A stretch of 34,157 nucleotides of DNA from PNAI01 sp964575715 (GCA_964575715.1 CAZNSG010000241.1:1-34157), one strand, 5' to 3'. Shown: positions 14,793-23,197, counted from the stretch's first letter. The notes: generated by a model not told the origin, from the letters alone. Translations and numbers: made by a program.

Positions 14793-15161
14793 GTGAAGTT
14801 CCTGGTCGACGTGCCGCTTTCGCCGGCGCTGGCGGCATGGCTGAGGGAGCACGGGCACGATGCTGTCCATGCCGTCGATCTGAGCCTCAACCGCGCGTCC
14901 GACGTGGATATCCTGGCTCGCGCAAAGCAGGAGGGTCGCACGATCGTCACGGCCGATCTTGACTATCCGCGCCTGCTCGCGCTGGCGCGGACGACCGATC
15001 CAAGCCTCATCCTATTCCGCGAAGGCGATTGGAGCGAGGCAGATGTCATCACGCGCATGGGCGACATCCTACGGGCCCTGACCGCGGCCGATATCGCACT
15101 GAGTATTGTCGTGGTGGAACGTGATCGCTTGCGCAGACGGAGGTTGCCGATCAGCACCTAG
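14793..15161 (+). CDS. DUF5615 PIN-like toxin, copy 2
   Basis: 122 residues. MKFLVDVPLSPALAAWLREHGHDAVHAVDLSL carries the first Asp; the second acidic motif is TADLDY. GTG start 3 nt after the antitoxin stop. It is alignable with copy 1 over the N-terminal half but diverged in the C-terminal half. It ends 9 nt before the repeated fragment of the upstream reductase-like gene. Confidence 0.8.
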   Translation: MKFLVDVPLSPALAAWLREHGHDAVHAVDLSLNRASDVDILARAKQEGRTIVTADLDYPRLLALARTTDPSLILFREGDWSEADVITRMGDILRALTAADIALSIVVVERDRLRRRRLPIST

Positions 15162-15170
15162 CTGGGTCCG

Positions 15171-15397
15171 ACGATCTGGTGCCGTTCGAGAAATATGCCG
15201 CGGCGGCGCAAAGCCTGGTGCGGCCGGCCTCGGCCGCGCGCGCGCTGCAAAACGGCGCGCCCAACATCGAGCGCGCGGACCGGCTGGTGCAGGCGATCGC
15301 CAAGCAGAAGGGTTTGAGCCATCCAGCGATCGATTCGCAGGTGGCGCTGGTCGATGCCAGGCTCGAGGCCAACCGCAAGAAGGCGGCGGCGGCGTGA
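15171..15397 (+). pseudogene. Displaced 3' fragment of the ketopantoate reductase-like gene
   Basis: 227 bp align without gaps to 13543-13769, including the stop codon, with 12 mismatches (about 95 percent identity). Ten codons differ; nine are synonymous and one is Lys to Arg. An ATG at 15179 could give 72 residues (MPFEKYAAAAQ to KKAAAA), but this is only the C-terminal helical part of the parent and has no ribosome binding site of its own. It marks the right boundary of the segment holding the toxin-antitoxin pairs. Confidence 0.85.
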
Positions 15398-15413
15398 CGA
15401 CGGCTACTCTCCG

Positions 15414-15573
15414 CCTCATCCTGAGGAGGGCACGAAGTGCCCGTCTCGAAGGATGGGGCGGCCAACCGATCTCGGGTTTACCCGAGATCGGTAATATTTA
15501 GTGCGCAAGTCGGCTATAGCCGACTTGCGATGGTTCGAGACGCCGGGCTTCGCCCGGCTCCTCACCATGAGGC
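15414..15573. repeat. BIME-like REP pair interrupted by a twin-hairpin cassette
   Basis: Left half: CCTCATCCTGAGGAG facing CTCGAAGGATGGGG, with inner GGGCACGAAGTGCCC. Right half: ATGGTTCGAGACG with inner GCCGGGCTTCGCCCGGC and CTCCTCACCATGAGG. The twin-hairpin cassette (15465-15529) lies between the halves. Confidence 0.85.
15465..15529 (+). repeat. Twin-hairpin nested cassette, copy B
   Basis: First palindrome: 13-bp arms ACCGATCTCGGGT and ACCCGAGATCGGT (15465-15492, loop TT). Spacer of 11 nt, AATATTTAGTG. Second palindrome: CGCAAGTCGGCTA and TAGCCGACTTGCG (15504-15529), a perfect 26-bp palindrome with no loop. Confidence 0.85.
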
Positions 15574-16019
15574 CGGGAGGGAGTGAGCGATATAGGATAG
15601 GCTCAGGCGCGAATGCGCCGAGCCCGTCCGCTCAGAGCTGGCAATCTGTGGATAAATGCTCCGGATATGAAAAATTATCATTCGAATTCAATGTATTGAT
15701 GGCTATCGAGATCTGTGAATAACTTGTCCCCAAGATGAGAGAATCCTGGGTTAGCGGTGCTGCATGAGCGGCCTGCGAATGTAGACCAAAATCAAACTGT
15801 GACGTTCCGGCAACAAGTTTTTTTGATTCAGCCATTAACCATCGCAATCGCCCAAAAAGGCAGCAACTGCCTTCGTTTTCCGCTTGCTGCCGGAATTCAA
15901 GGGAATAAGTATTTGATAGAAATATGGGGTCGGCGGGAGAGATACCTGTTGTGTTCTTGCGTAACGTTCATCGGCGGACTTGGGCCCTCGTTCCCGATGA
16001 CTGGAGAAGGGGTTTTGTA
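15574..16019. other. Intergenic region upstream of the porin-like gene
   Basis: No convincing gene. The stretch is AT-richer than its surroundings. AAGGCAG and CTGCCTT (15857-15873) form a 7-bp hairpin with a 3-nt loop followed by CGTTTTC, a possible leader attenuator. The last 20 nt hold the ribosome binding site AGAAGGGG. No clear -35/-10 pair could be chosen. Confidence 0.5.
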
Positions 16020-16973
16020 ATGAAGAAAATCATTGTTTCGTCGCTGGCGGCGCTGACACTCTCCGCCGGCTCGGCGCTGGCGGCCGATATGCCGGTCAAG
16101 GCGGTTGCGGCTCCGCCACCTCCGAAGTGGGATGTCGCACTCGGTGCGGGCGTGGTGAGCGACTATCTGTTCCGCGGCATCACGCAATCGAATCACAAGG
16201 TGTCGTTCGGGGGCTATCTTGAGCCGCGCTACAACATCACACCGAACCTGCAGGCCTATGCCGGCATTGCTTACAATACCATCCGTTTGCCAAATGATGC
16301 GACAGCCGAGATCGATTTCTACGGCGGCCTTCGGTCGACCGTTGGCAAACTCGTCCTCGATATCGGTTTTTGGTATTATTATTATCCAAGTGGAAACTGC
16401 TACAATTCGTTCATCGGAGGGTGTCTAGCGAGCTTGCCGATCAACGGCAACGTGATCAAAGCCAACATGAACTTCTGGGAGGTCTACTTCAAGCCGACCT
16501 GGAATGTCACGGATGCCTTCGCACTCGGCGCAAACTTGTTCTACACCCCGTCGATCATGAATTCCGGCGCGCCCGGCACGTATCTGTCGGGCACCGCGAA
16601 GTACACGTTCCCGGCGCTGAAAAATGGTGTTGCTTTCTATACCTCTGGTGAATTCGGATATCAGTGGATTGGCACAAGCGATGCGTTCTACTCAATACCA
16701 CTGGGACTTGGGACGGGTGGAATAGATTACAAAGATTACGCGACCTGGAACATAGGGCTTGGCTGGACGTGGAAGGTTTTCACGGTCGATCTGCGCTATA
16801 CCGACACCGATCTGTCAAAGGGCGATTGCAACGCCTTCACCAGTGACCACACGGCGACCGCGACCGGCTTCATCACGCCGATCAATCCAGCGCCAGGATT
16901 TGGCTCTAACTGGTGCGGCGCGCGCTTCACTGCCAAATTGTCGGCCGACATCACGACCGCCAGCTTCAAGTAA
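16020..16973 (+). CDS. TorF-type putative outer-membrane porin
   Basis: 317 residues. Signal peptide MKKIIVSSLAALTLSAGSALA with cleavage expected after ALA (residue 21). The mature part begins ADMPVKA followed by a Pro-rich linker, as in many Rhizobiales outer-membrane proteins, and continues as alternating amphipathic strands: WDVALGAGVVSDYLFRGITQS is the family opening. Cysteines occur in two loop regions (CYNSFIGGC, and DC...WC near the end), suggesting extracellular disulfides. It ends in FTAKLSADITTASFK. The ATG at 16020 has AGAAGGGG upstream. Role: outer-membrane channel of unknown specificity. Confidence 0.8.
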   Translation: MKKIIVSSLAALTLSAGSALAADMPVKAVAAPPPPKWDVALGAGVVSDYLFRGITQSNHKVSFGGYLEPRYNITPNLQAYAGIAYNTIRLPNDATAEIDFYGGLRSTVGKLVLDIGFWYYYYPSGNCYNSFIGGCLASLPINGNVIKANMNFWEVYFKPTWNVTDAFALGANLFYTPSIMNSGAPGTYLSGTAKYTFPALKNGVAFYTSGEFGYQWIGTSDAFYSIPLGLGTGGIDYKDYATWNIGLGWTWKVFTVDLRYTDTDLSKGDCNAFTSDHTATATGFITPINPAPGFGSNWCGARFTAKLSADITTASFK

Positions 16974-16994
16974 AACGAAGACGAATTCAATTCC

Positions 16995-17032
16995 GGGCGG
17001 CGGCTCTTGCGAGCCGCCGCCCGTCGCTTTTT
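16995..17032 (+). terminator. Rho-independent terminator of the porin-like gene
   Basis: Perfect 12-bp stem GGGCGGCGGCTC (16995-17006) / GAGCCGCCGCCC (17011-17022), loop TTGC, then GTCGC and TTTTT. It starts 21 nt after the stop codon and separates the convergent porin and ABC genes. Confidence 0.9.
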
Positions 17033-17041
17033 CGCCTGCAA

Positions 17042-18790
17042 TTATTCCACTACGTTCGCCATTGCCGTCTCGCGGAGGCGGTAGCGCTCGCCTTCGCGTG
17101 CGAGCGTCAGATGGCGGCCGTGGAAGGCATTGAGCGTTGTGCGATGGCCAATCGAGACAATGGTCGTTCCTTTGAGCCGCTCGTGCAGCAGCCGGTAGAG
17201 TGCGGCCTCAGAAGGTTCGTCGAGCGAGGCGGTGGCCTCATCGAGGAAAAGGAAATCCGGCGCGTGCAGAAGGGCGCGGGCGATGCCAAGGCGCTGCTGC
17301 TCACCCAGCGAGAGCATACGATTCCAATGGGCATCTTCATTGAGCCTATGAGCGAGCGCAGGCAGGCCGACTTCGTTGAGCGCGTGGGCAAGCCGTTGCG
17401 CATCGAAAGTGCCGGGCACGGCGGGATAGCTCATCGCGGCGGCCAATGTCCCGACCGGAAAATAGGGCCGCTGCGGCAACAGCATCAGCGGCGCGTTCTT
17501 GGGCACTTCGATGCGGCCTGAGCCGAACGGCCAGATGCCGGCGATGGCGCGAAACAAGGTCGATTTGCCGGCGCCCGTTGCGCCAGTGACCAGTACTCGG
17601 TCCATGGCCGAAATCACGATAGTGTCACTGGCAAGCAGCGGCACGCCCGATGGCAGGTTTAACGCAAGCTCGCGCAAGGCAACCACATTGCCGCGCTCGC
17701 TCGCCACCACATCGACCACGGGTGGCGTATGCGCGGCGCTGCGTGCATTCTCCGCCGCAAGATTGAAGCCCGCAAGGCGCAAAATCACCGCGCGCCATTC
17801 GGCCAGGGAGCGGTAGAAGGTGATGAAAAACGACAGCGCGGTTTGCACGCTGTTGAAGGCGCTGGCGGTTGTGGGCAGCACACCGAGCTGCACCTTGCCG
17901 GCAAAATAGGCCGGGCTCACCACGACATAGGGAAAAATCACCGAAATCTGATTGTAGCCGGAGGTGAAGAACGTCAGTTTCTTCGTGCGCTGCATGATCA
18001 GCAGCCAATTGCTCACGACATTGCCGAAGCGGCCAAGCAGGTATTTTTTTTCCACCGGCTCGCCGGCCAGCAACGCGATCTGCTCGGAGTTTTCGCGCAC
18101 GCGCACGAGATTGAAGCGGAAATCCGCCTCGTAGCGCTGCTGGTTGAAAAGCAGCGAGACCAGCGGCCAGCCGATCCAATGGGTGAATGCGGTGCCGACG
18201 AGCGCATAGACCAGCGCAACCCATACAAGATAGCCGGGGATCACGATCTCGGCGCCGAACAATTGCAGCGGGGCCACGGCTGAAAGCGTCCACAAGCGGT
18301 AGGTGAAAACCACAAGCGTCGCGATGGCGTTGAGCAGACCGAGGCCGAGGGTCAGCGTCCGCTCGACGAACATCTGGATGTCTTCGGCGATGCGCTGGTC
18401 CGGATTGTCGGCGGCATCGCCAAGCAGCTGCATGCGATAGTGATTGGCGCCGCCGAGCCAATTGTCGAGGTACGCGCCGGTCATCCAGCGCCGCCAGCGG
18501 ATCTGTAGCCATTGATTGAGATAGAGCTGATAGACCGCAAACACGATGAACGCCGCGGCCAAGGCGCTGAAGATCAGAAGCTCCTGGACAAAGGCGTCCC
18601 AGTTGCGGTCCTGCAGAGAATTGTAGAACCGCTCGTACCATAAATTGAACTGGTAATTGATGCCGACGATCGCCAGCTCAATCGCAACCACGGCTGCAAG
18701 CAGGGCGCGGCCGGCCCAGCGGTCATCGGAGCGGTAATAGGGGATGGCGAGCCGCCAAATGGTGGCAAGCGTCGATGCAAGACCGGTCAC
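17042..18790 (-). CDS. SbmA/YddA-like ABC transporter, fused permease and ATPase
   Basis: 582 residues. The N-terminal membrane domain (about 1-330, ABC_membrane_2 type) contains GINYQFNLWYERFYNSLQ and several hydrophobic spans. The C-terminal ATPase has Walker A VTGATGAGKST near residue 400, the signature MLSLGEQQRLGIARALL, Walker B FLFLDEATASLD and the switch His in SIGHR. Relatives include YddA and, for the membrane part, SbmA/BacA. Cargo is unknown. The start is taken as GTG 18790: AGGAG lies 8 nt upstream of it, whereas the longer TTG start at 18829 has no such site. It is a single gene with no partner. Confidence 0.85.
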   Translation of the reverse strand: MTGLASTLATIWRLAIPYYRSDDRWAGRALLAAVVAIELAIVGINYQFNLWYERFYNSLQDRNWDAFVQELLIFSALAAAFIVFAVYQLYLNQWLQIRWRRWMTGAYLDNWLGGANHYRMQLLGDAADNPDQRIAEDIQMFVERTLTLGLGLLNAIATLVVFTYRLWTLSAVAPLQLFGAEIVIPGYLVWVALVYALVGTAFTHWIGWPLVSLLFNQQRYEADFRFNLVRVRENSEQIALLAGEPVEKKYLLGRFGNVVSNWLLIMQRTKKLTFFTSGYNQISVIFPYVVVSPAYFAGKVQLGVLPTTASAFNSVQTALSFFITFYRSLAEWRAVILRLAGFNLAAENARSAAHTPPVVDVVASERGNVVALRELALNLPSGVPLLASDTIVISAMDRVLVTGATGAGKSTLFRAIAGIWPFGSGRIEVPKNAPLMLLPQRPYFPVGTLAAAMSYPAVPGTFDAQRLAHALNEVGLPALAHRLNEDAHWNRMLSLGEQQRLGIARALLHAPDFLFLDEATASLDEPSEAALYRLLHERLKGTTIVSIGHRTTLNAFHGRHLTLAREGERYRLRETAMANVVE

Positions 18791-19217
18791 GGGCTTTTCT
18801 CCTGCTGACTTTGGGGGGCGGTCCGACAACGGCGCGGGGCTTTCAAAGGCACGGCGGAGTCGGCATCACACGGACTTCAGCAACATTTGTTGGGACGATT
18901 CTCTTGGTCCATAGTAGGGCCAATGCGTTCAAAACGCCTTATTTTCATCGGTTTGCGCTACATCAATGCGTTCGGAAAGTGGGCTATCAGGGTAGAGCCG
19001 AAACCGGACGCTTGGCAGCGCCCACGGCGTGGGCTATCCACGGGGGCCAAGGTAAAATCTACGTTTCCAGGTCCTAACAAGACTTGTGAAATGTGGGCAA
19101 TCCAGCCAAAGTATATATATAATAACCTCGGAATAGGGGGTCTGTTCCGGCGTTAGTGGCACAGGGCGGCACTGAAGGCACGCCGCAAACACACACAACC
19201 CAGGGAGGGTAATGCTC
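18791..19217. other. Divergent intergenic region, ABC transporter / TRAP operon 1
   Basis: No gene seen. GTGGGCTATC is present twice (about 18978 and 19030). An AT tract at 19112-19125 contains TATAAT (19118-19123), a candidate -10 for the TRAP operon, but the hexamer at 17 nt upstream (GGGCAA) is a poor -35. The TRAP gene ribosome binding site AGGGAGGG is at 19202-19209. Confidence 0.4.
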
Positions 19218-20339
19218 ATGACCAAGAAGACAGAAAATTCAAAAATCGCCACTCGCCGCAAGTTCTTGCTGGCGGCGGGCGCAACTGGCGCAGCGACAAT
19301 TGCGATGCCGCAAGTCTCGCGCGCGCAGACGGTGACTTGGAAATATCAATCGACGTGGCCGACCAAGGACATCTTCCACGAATTCGCCGCGGACTACGCC
19401 AAACGCGTTAACGACATGTCGGGCGGCCGACTCAAGCTTGACGTGCTCGCCGCCGGCGCCGTGGTGCCCGCCTTCCAGATGTCAGACGCGGTGCATTCCG
19501 GCGTGCTCGACGGCGGTCATGGCGTATGCGCGTACTGGTACGGCAAGCACAAGGCATACTCGCTGTTCGGCACCCCGCCGTCCTACGGCTGGGACGCGCA
19601 CGGCATGCTGGCGTGGTTCTATGCTGGCGGCGGCGAGGCGCTCTACAAGGAACTGGTCAACGACATCCTCAAGCTCAATCTCGTCGGGTTCCTCTACTTC
19701 CCGATGCCGACCCAGCCGCTTGGCTGGTTCAAGAAGGAAATGAAGACGGGCGACGATTTCAAGGGCATGAAGTATCGCACGGTCGGTCTCTCCGCCGACC
19801 TGTTCAGAGCACTCGGCGCAGCGGTGACAATCCTGCCGGGCGGCGAGATCGTACCGGCCATGGACCGCGGCCTGCTCGATGCGGCGGAGTTCAATAATCC
19901 CTCGTCCGACCTCCTGCTTGGCTTCCCCGATGTGTCGAAATTCTTCCAGATGGGCAGCCACCATCAGCAGGCCGAGTGCTTCGAGATCATCTTCAACAAG
20001 GCGAAGTACGACGTTCTCGCGCCCGAACTCAAGGCGATCTTGCGCAATGCCGCCCACGCGGCCACGGCTGACCAGCTCTACACGGCCTATGACCGCTATT
20101 CGAAGGATCTCGAGGCGATCAAGGCGAAGGGCGTCAACATCATCAAGACCAACGACAAGGTCCTGAGCGACCAGCTCAACGTCTGGAAGCAAGTGATCGC
20201 GGAGCAGTCGAAGGAGCCGTTCTTCGCCAAGGTCATCGCCTCGCAGATGGCGTGGGCCAAGCGGACCGGGGTCTATCTGCAAACCAACAACCTCGACAGC
20301 AAGGCGCTGGGTGACGCCTACAAGTATTTCTTCGGCTAA
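19218..20339 (+). CDS. TRAP transporter substrate-binding protein (DctP family, FcbT1/TakP type)
   Basis: 373 residues, periplasmic. Twin-arginine signal TRRKFLLAAGATGAATIAMPQVSRA with cleavage expected before QTVTWKYQ. The DctP fold follows: VNDMSGGRLKLDVLAAGAVVP, LGWFKKEMKTGDDFKGMKYR with the carboxylate-binding Arg expected at KYR, and GGEIVPAMDRGLLDAAEF. It captures an organic acid for the membrane pair encoded next; mannitol/chloroaromatic-type (FcbT) or 2-oxo acid ligands are known in this group. The second ATG (19218) has AGGGAGGG at 8 nt and is preferred over the ATG at 19212, which is too close. Confidence 0.88.
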   Translation: MTKKTENSKIATRRKFLLAAGATGAATIAMPQVSRAQTVTWKYQSTWPTKDIFHEFAADYAKRVNDMSGGRLKLDVLAAGAVVPAFQMSDAVHSGVLDGGHGVCAYWYGKHKAYSLFGTPPSYGWDAHGMLAWFYAGGGEALYKELVNDILKLNLVGFLYFPMPTQPLGWFKKEMKTGDDFKGMKYRTVGLSADLFRALGAAVTILPGGEIVPAMDRGLLDAAEFNNPSSDLLLGFPDVSKFFQMGSHHQQAECFEIIFNKAKYDVLAPELKAILRNAAHAATADQLYTAYDRYSKDLEAIKAKGVNIIKTNDKVLSDQLNVWKQVIAEQSKEPFFAKVIASQMAWAKRTGVYLQTNNLDSKALGDAYKYFFG

Positions 20340-20360
20340 TCGCTGCTAAAGTTGCTACAG

Positions 20361-20396
20361 CCGCCGCGCAAATCAAAGCGCGGCGGTTGCTTTTTT
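20361..20396 (+). terminator. Intra-operon terminator hairpin after the TRAP binding protein
   Basis: CCGCCGCGC (20361-20369) / GCGCGGCGG (20378-20386), loop AAATCAAA, then TTGC and six T. Perfect 9-bp stem. It lies between the binding-protein stop and the start of the small permease at 20444, so it likely lets the binding protein be made in excess of the membrane subunits. Confidence 0.85.
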
Positions 20397-20443
20397 CAAC
20401 CATTCGGTTAGTCCTTCTCCCTCCGGGGGGGGGCCGAGAGCCT

Positions 20444-21205
20444 ATGTTAGATAGCTTGTTTGCCGTCATTGGTGGGCCAAAGCAGCTACCGCTGTATGGC
20501 TTCCTCATCCCAATTCCCATTGTGATCTTGATGTTCGTAGCGGAGTTCCGGGCGGCTGGCCGACGCGAGTCAAAGGCTTCGGCGGGAGAGCAATTTCTGC
20601 ATCTCGTCGATGCGCTCAGCGCGTCGTTCGGCAAGACCTATGCCTGGGCCATTCTCCTGCTCACCTTCACCACCAGCTACGAGGTATTTTCGCGCTACAT
20701 ATTCGGGGCGCCGACGGAATGGGCGTTCGATGCCAGCTACATGCTCTACGGCCTGTTGTTCATGGCGGCCGGCGCCTACGCGCTCTCGCGCAACAGTCAT
20801 GTGCGCGGCGATTTCTTGTACCGGGCCTGGCCGGTGCGCAGGCAAGCGTTTATGGACTTCGTTCTCTACATCCTCTTCTTCTTCCCGGGCATGTTTGCCT
20901 TCATCTATTCCGGCTTCGGGTTTGCGGAATTGTCGCGCGGGATGAACGAGCGTTCTTCCGCCAGCCCGGATGGCCCGATCGTGTGGCCATTCAAGTGGCT
21001 GATCTCCATCGTCGGCGTTCTCATGGTGATTCAAGGCGTGGTCGAATTGATCCGCTGCGTCATGGCGCTCAGGACCGGTGAATGGCCGGCGCGGCTGCAT
21101 GACGTCGAAGAGCTCGACAAGATCATGCTGGAAAAAGCCGAACATGGTGAATACGCGGTCGTCAAGGAGCTGGAGGAGCTCGGCGCTCGCAAGGGGAACG
21201 TCTGA
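20444..21205 (+). CDS. TRAP transporter small permease (DctQ family, long type)
   Basis: 253 residues, longer than classical DctQ (about 160-180) as in FcbT2-type systems. Five hydrophobic spans are visible, beginning PLYGFLIPIPIVILMFVAEF, then YAWAILLLTFTTSYEVFSRY, SYMLYGLLFMAAGAYAL, FVLYILFFFPGMFAFIYSGF and WLISIVGVLMVIQGVVEL. A charged C-terminal tail of about 45 residues (EELDKIMLEKAEHG) is unusual. The ATG at 20444 is preferred; the frame upstream runs into the terminator. Its stop codon overlaps the dctM start (TGATG). Confidence 0.85.
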   Translation: MLDSLFAVIGGPKQLPLYGFLIPIPIVILMFVAEFRAAGRRESKASAGEQFLHLVDALSASFGKTYAWAILLLTFTTSYEVFSRYIFGAPTEWAFDASYMLYGLLFMAAGAYALSRNSHVRGDFLYRAWPVRRQAFMDFVLYILFFFPGMFAFIYSGFGFAELSRGMNERSSASPDGPIVWPFKWLISIVGVLMVIQGVVELIRCVMALRTGEWPARLHDVEELDKIMLEKAEHGEYAVVKELEELGARKGNV

Positions 21206-22719
21206 TGCTCGGTATGCTCGGTATCGGCAATCCTGAATTGGGCGTCATTATGCTCGGCCTGTTCGTTGTCTTTATCATGTTCGGATTTCCGATCGCGTTT
21301 ACGCTGATGGCGCTCGGTGTGTTCTTCGGCTACTACGCCATTGAAGACCGGATTTTTTCGCTGCTTGTCCAGCGCACCTATTCGGTGATGACCAACGACG
21401 TGCTCATCTCGATCCCGTTGTTCGTGTTCATGGGCTACATCATCGAGCGCGCCAATATTCTCGACCGGCTGTTCCGCTCGCTGCAGCTAGCCGCCGGCCC
21501 GGTGCCGGGATCGCTGGCGCTGGCGACGCTTGCCACTTGCGCGATCTTCGCCACCGCCACCGGCATTGTCGGCGCTTGCGTCACATTGATGGGTCTGCTG
21601 GCGTTCCCGGCCATGCTGCGCGCCGGCTATGACGTCAAGATCGCGGCCGGCGTGGTGTGCGCCGGCGGCTGCCTCGGAATTCTGATTCCGCCGAGCGTGA
21701 TGCTCATTCTTTACGGCGCCACCGCCGGAGTGTCGGTGGTCAAGCTCTACGCGGGGGCGTTTTTTCCGGGCATCATGCTGGCCGGGCTCTACATGCTCTA
21801 CGTCATCATCATATCGTTGCTGAATCCAAAACTGGCTCCAAAACTGCCCGAGGCGGAAAGAAACGTACCGGTCGCGACCGTGTTGTTGTCGCTGGCGACG
21901 TCGTTTGCGCCCTTAGCCGCCCTCATCGGCGCTGCGCTGGGCTCAATCATCTTTGGGCTTGCGACCCCGTCGGAGGCGGCCGCCATGGGGTCGCTCGGTG
22001 CGCTGCTGCTGGCGGTGGGCTACGGAGCGGATTATTCGCGCCGCTGGAATGTGCTCATAGTCCAGATTTACGGTGTCTTGGCGGCTGCGTTCTTCCTCTA
22101 CCTGATCTTTTCCGGATTTACGGCCCACAATGTCGATAAGCGCGTCGTCAATGTCGCATTGTTCGCGACACTTATCGTGGGAATTGTGTTGATACCCGGG
22201 ACCTCGTTCACGACGAGTCAGCTCAAGGAATCGGTCTTTCTCACGGCGCGCACCACCGCCATGGTGTGCTGGCTGTTCATCGGCTCGTTCACGTTCTCGG
22301 CGGTGTTCGCCATTCTCGGCGGCCACGAGCCGATCGAGAAATTTATGTTGGCCATGAACCTGTCGACCACCGGCTTCATGATCCTCGCCCAGATCATCAT
22401 CTTCATCCTGGGCTGGCCGCTGGAGTGGACCGAGATCATCGTCATTTTCATGCCGATCTTCCTGCCGCTGCTCAAAACCTTCAACGTCGATCCGCTGTTC
22501 TTTGGCCTGCTGGTGGCGCTCAACATTCAGACCTCTTTCTTGTCGCCGCCGGTCGCCATGGCGCCGTTCTATCTCAAGGGCGTGGCGCCGAAATGGGTCA
22601 ACATCAACGATATCTTCCGCGGCGTGCTGCCGTTCATGCTCATTGTCATAATTTCCATGATCATGCTCTATACGTTTCCGCAGATCGGCCTGTGGCTGCC
22701 GAATCAGGTCTATCGCTGA
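21205..22719 (+). CDS. TRAP transporter large permease (DctM family, long type)
   Basis: 504 residues, the sodium-coupled transport subunit. Conserved DctM motifs: SIPLFVFMGYIIERANI, ATATGIVGACVTLMG, AAGVVCAGGCLGILIPPSVMLILYG and GLATPSEAAAMGSLGA. It is about 75 residues longer than standard DctM (about 430); the extra part (GADYSRRWN to FTTSQLKES) adds two hydrophobic spans, as in FcbT3-type proteins. Translation is coupled to the small permease by the TGATG overlap. Confidence 0.9.
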   Translation: MLGMLGIGNPELGVIMLGLFVVFIMFGFPIAFTLMALGVFFGYYAIEDRIFSLLVQRTYSVMTNDVLISIPLFVFMGYIIERANILDRLFRSLQLAAGPVPGSLALATLATCAIFATATGIVGACVTLMGLLAFPAMLRAGYDVKIAAGVVCAGGCLGILIPPSVMLILYGATAGVSVVKLYAGAFFPGIMLAGLYMLYVIIISLLNPKLAPKLPEAERNVPVATVLLSLATSFAPLAALIGAALGSIIFGLATPSEAAAMGSLGALLLAVGYGADYSRRWNVLIVQIYGVLAAAFFLYLIFSGFTAHNVDKRVVNVALFATLIVGIVLIPGTSFTTSQLKESVFLTARTTAMVCWLFIGSFTFSAVFAILGGHEPIEKFMLAMNLSTTGFMILAQIIIFILGWPLEWTEIIVIFMPIFLPLLKTFNVDPLFFGLLVALNIQTSFLSPPVAMAPFYLKGVAPKWVNINDIFRGVLPFMLIVIISMIMLYTFPQIGLWLPNQVYR

Positions 22720-22742
22720 TGCCGTTCGGACCGGAGGAATGA

Positions 22743-22943
22743 ATGTATTCGCTGATTGCCGGCATTGCTGTCTTCGTTGTGACAGCGGGCGTATTCATTG
22801 CGCTGTTGCCGCGCGGCGACAAGCTGCACCGCTGGACCAACACCGAATGGGAGCCCTACATCAGCGTCGCCATTTGCGCGGGCGTCGCCTTGTCCTTCAC
22901 CATGATGCTGTCCGGCGTATTTAGTCTGATGGGAACGTCATAG
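22743..22943 (+). CDS. Small two-span membrane protein linked to TRAP operon 1
   Basis: 66 residues; not a family I recognise. Two hydrophobic segments, SLIAGIAVFVVTAGVFIALL and ISVAICAGVALSFTMMLSGV, flank a short polar loop (PRGDKLHRWTNTEWEP). GGAGG lies 5 nt before the ATG and the gene begins 23 nt after the dctM stop, with a terminator just downstream, so it is the last gene of the operon. It may be an accessory subunit or stabiliser of the permease; this is inferred from position only. Confidence 0.75.
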   Translation: MYSLIAGIAVFVVTAGVFIALLPRGDKLHRWTNTEWEPYISVAICAGVALSFTMMLSGVFSLMGTS

Positions 22944-22989
22944 CGGCGATCAGAAATCGCTACCGATCATTTACGGACTGAAAATATTG

Positions 22990-23028
22990 AGCGCCGCCTT
23001 CCGTTGCCGAAGGCGGCGCTTTCATTTT
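22990..23028 (+). terminator. Rho-independent terminator of TRAP operon 1
   Basis: Perfect 11-bp stem AGCGCCGCCTT (22990-23000) / AAGGCGGCGCT (23010-23020), 9-nt loop, then TTCATTTT. It is 47 nt after the 66-residue gene. Confidence 0.85.
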
Positions 23029-23078
23029 GACTTTGCTTTAATTATACCAACGGCCTCGAAGAATGACTCACTTTCCCC

Positions 23079-23173
23079 GTCACCCTGAGGCGCGAGCGAA
23101 GCGAGCCTCGAAGGGCGACGGCCCGGGCCGTGCATCCTTCGAGGGCCGGCTTCGCCGGCCACCTCAGGATGAC
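23079..23173. repeat. BIME-like REP pair
   Basis: GTCACCCTGAGGCGCGAGC facing GCCTCGAAGGGCGAC, then ATCCTTCGAGGGCC facing CACCTCAGGATGAC with inner GGCCGGCTTCGCCGGCC. Same family as 6341-6471. It lies between the convergent TRAP operon 1 and the dienelactone hydrolase gene. Confidence 0.85.
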
Positions 23174-23197
23174 GGTCATTGCTCAGGGCCGTTGGTA

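Noticed and set aside
15179..15397. 72-codon frame considered as a genuine small gene
   Set aside because: It is the C-terminal part of the upstream reductase-like protein with no start signal of its own.
19112..19125. Alternating TA tract considered as a clear promoter
   Set aside because: It contains TATAAT but no acceptable -35 at the right spacing, so it is only mentioned under the intergenic entry.
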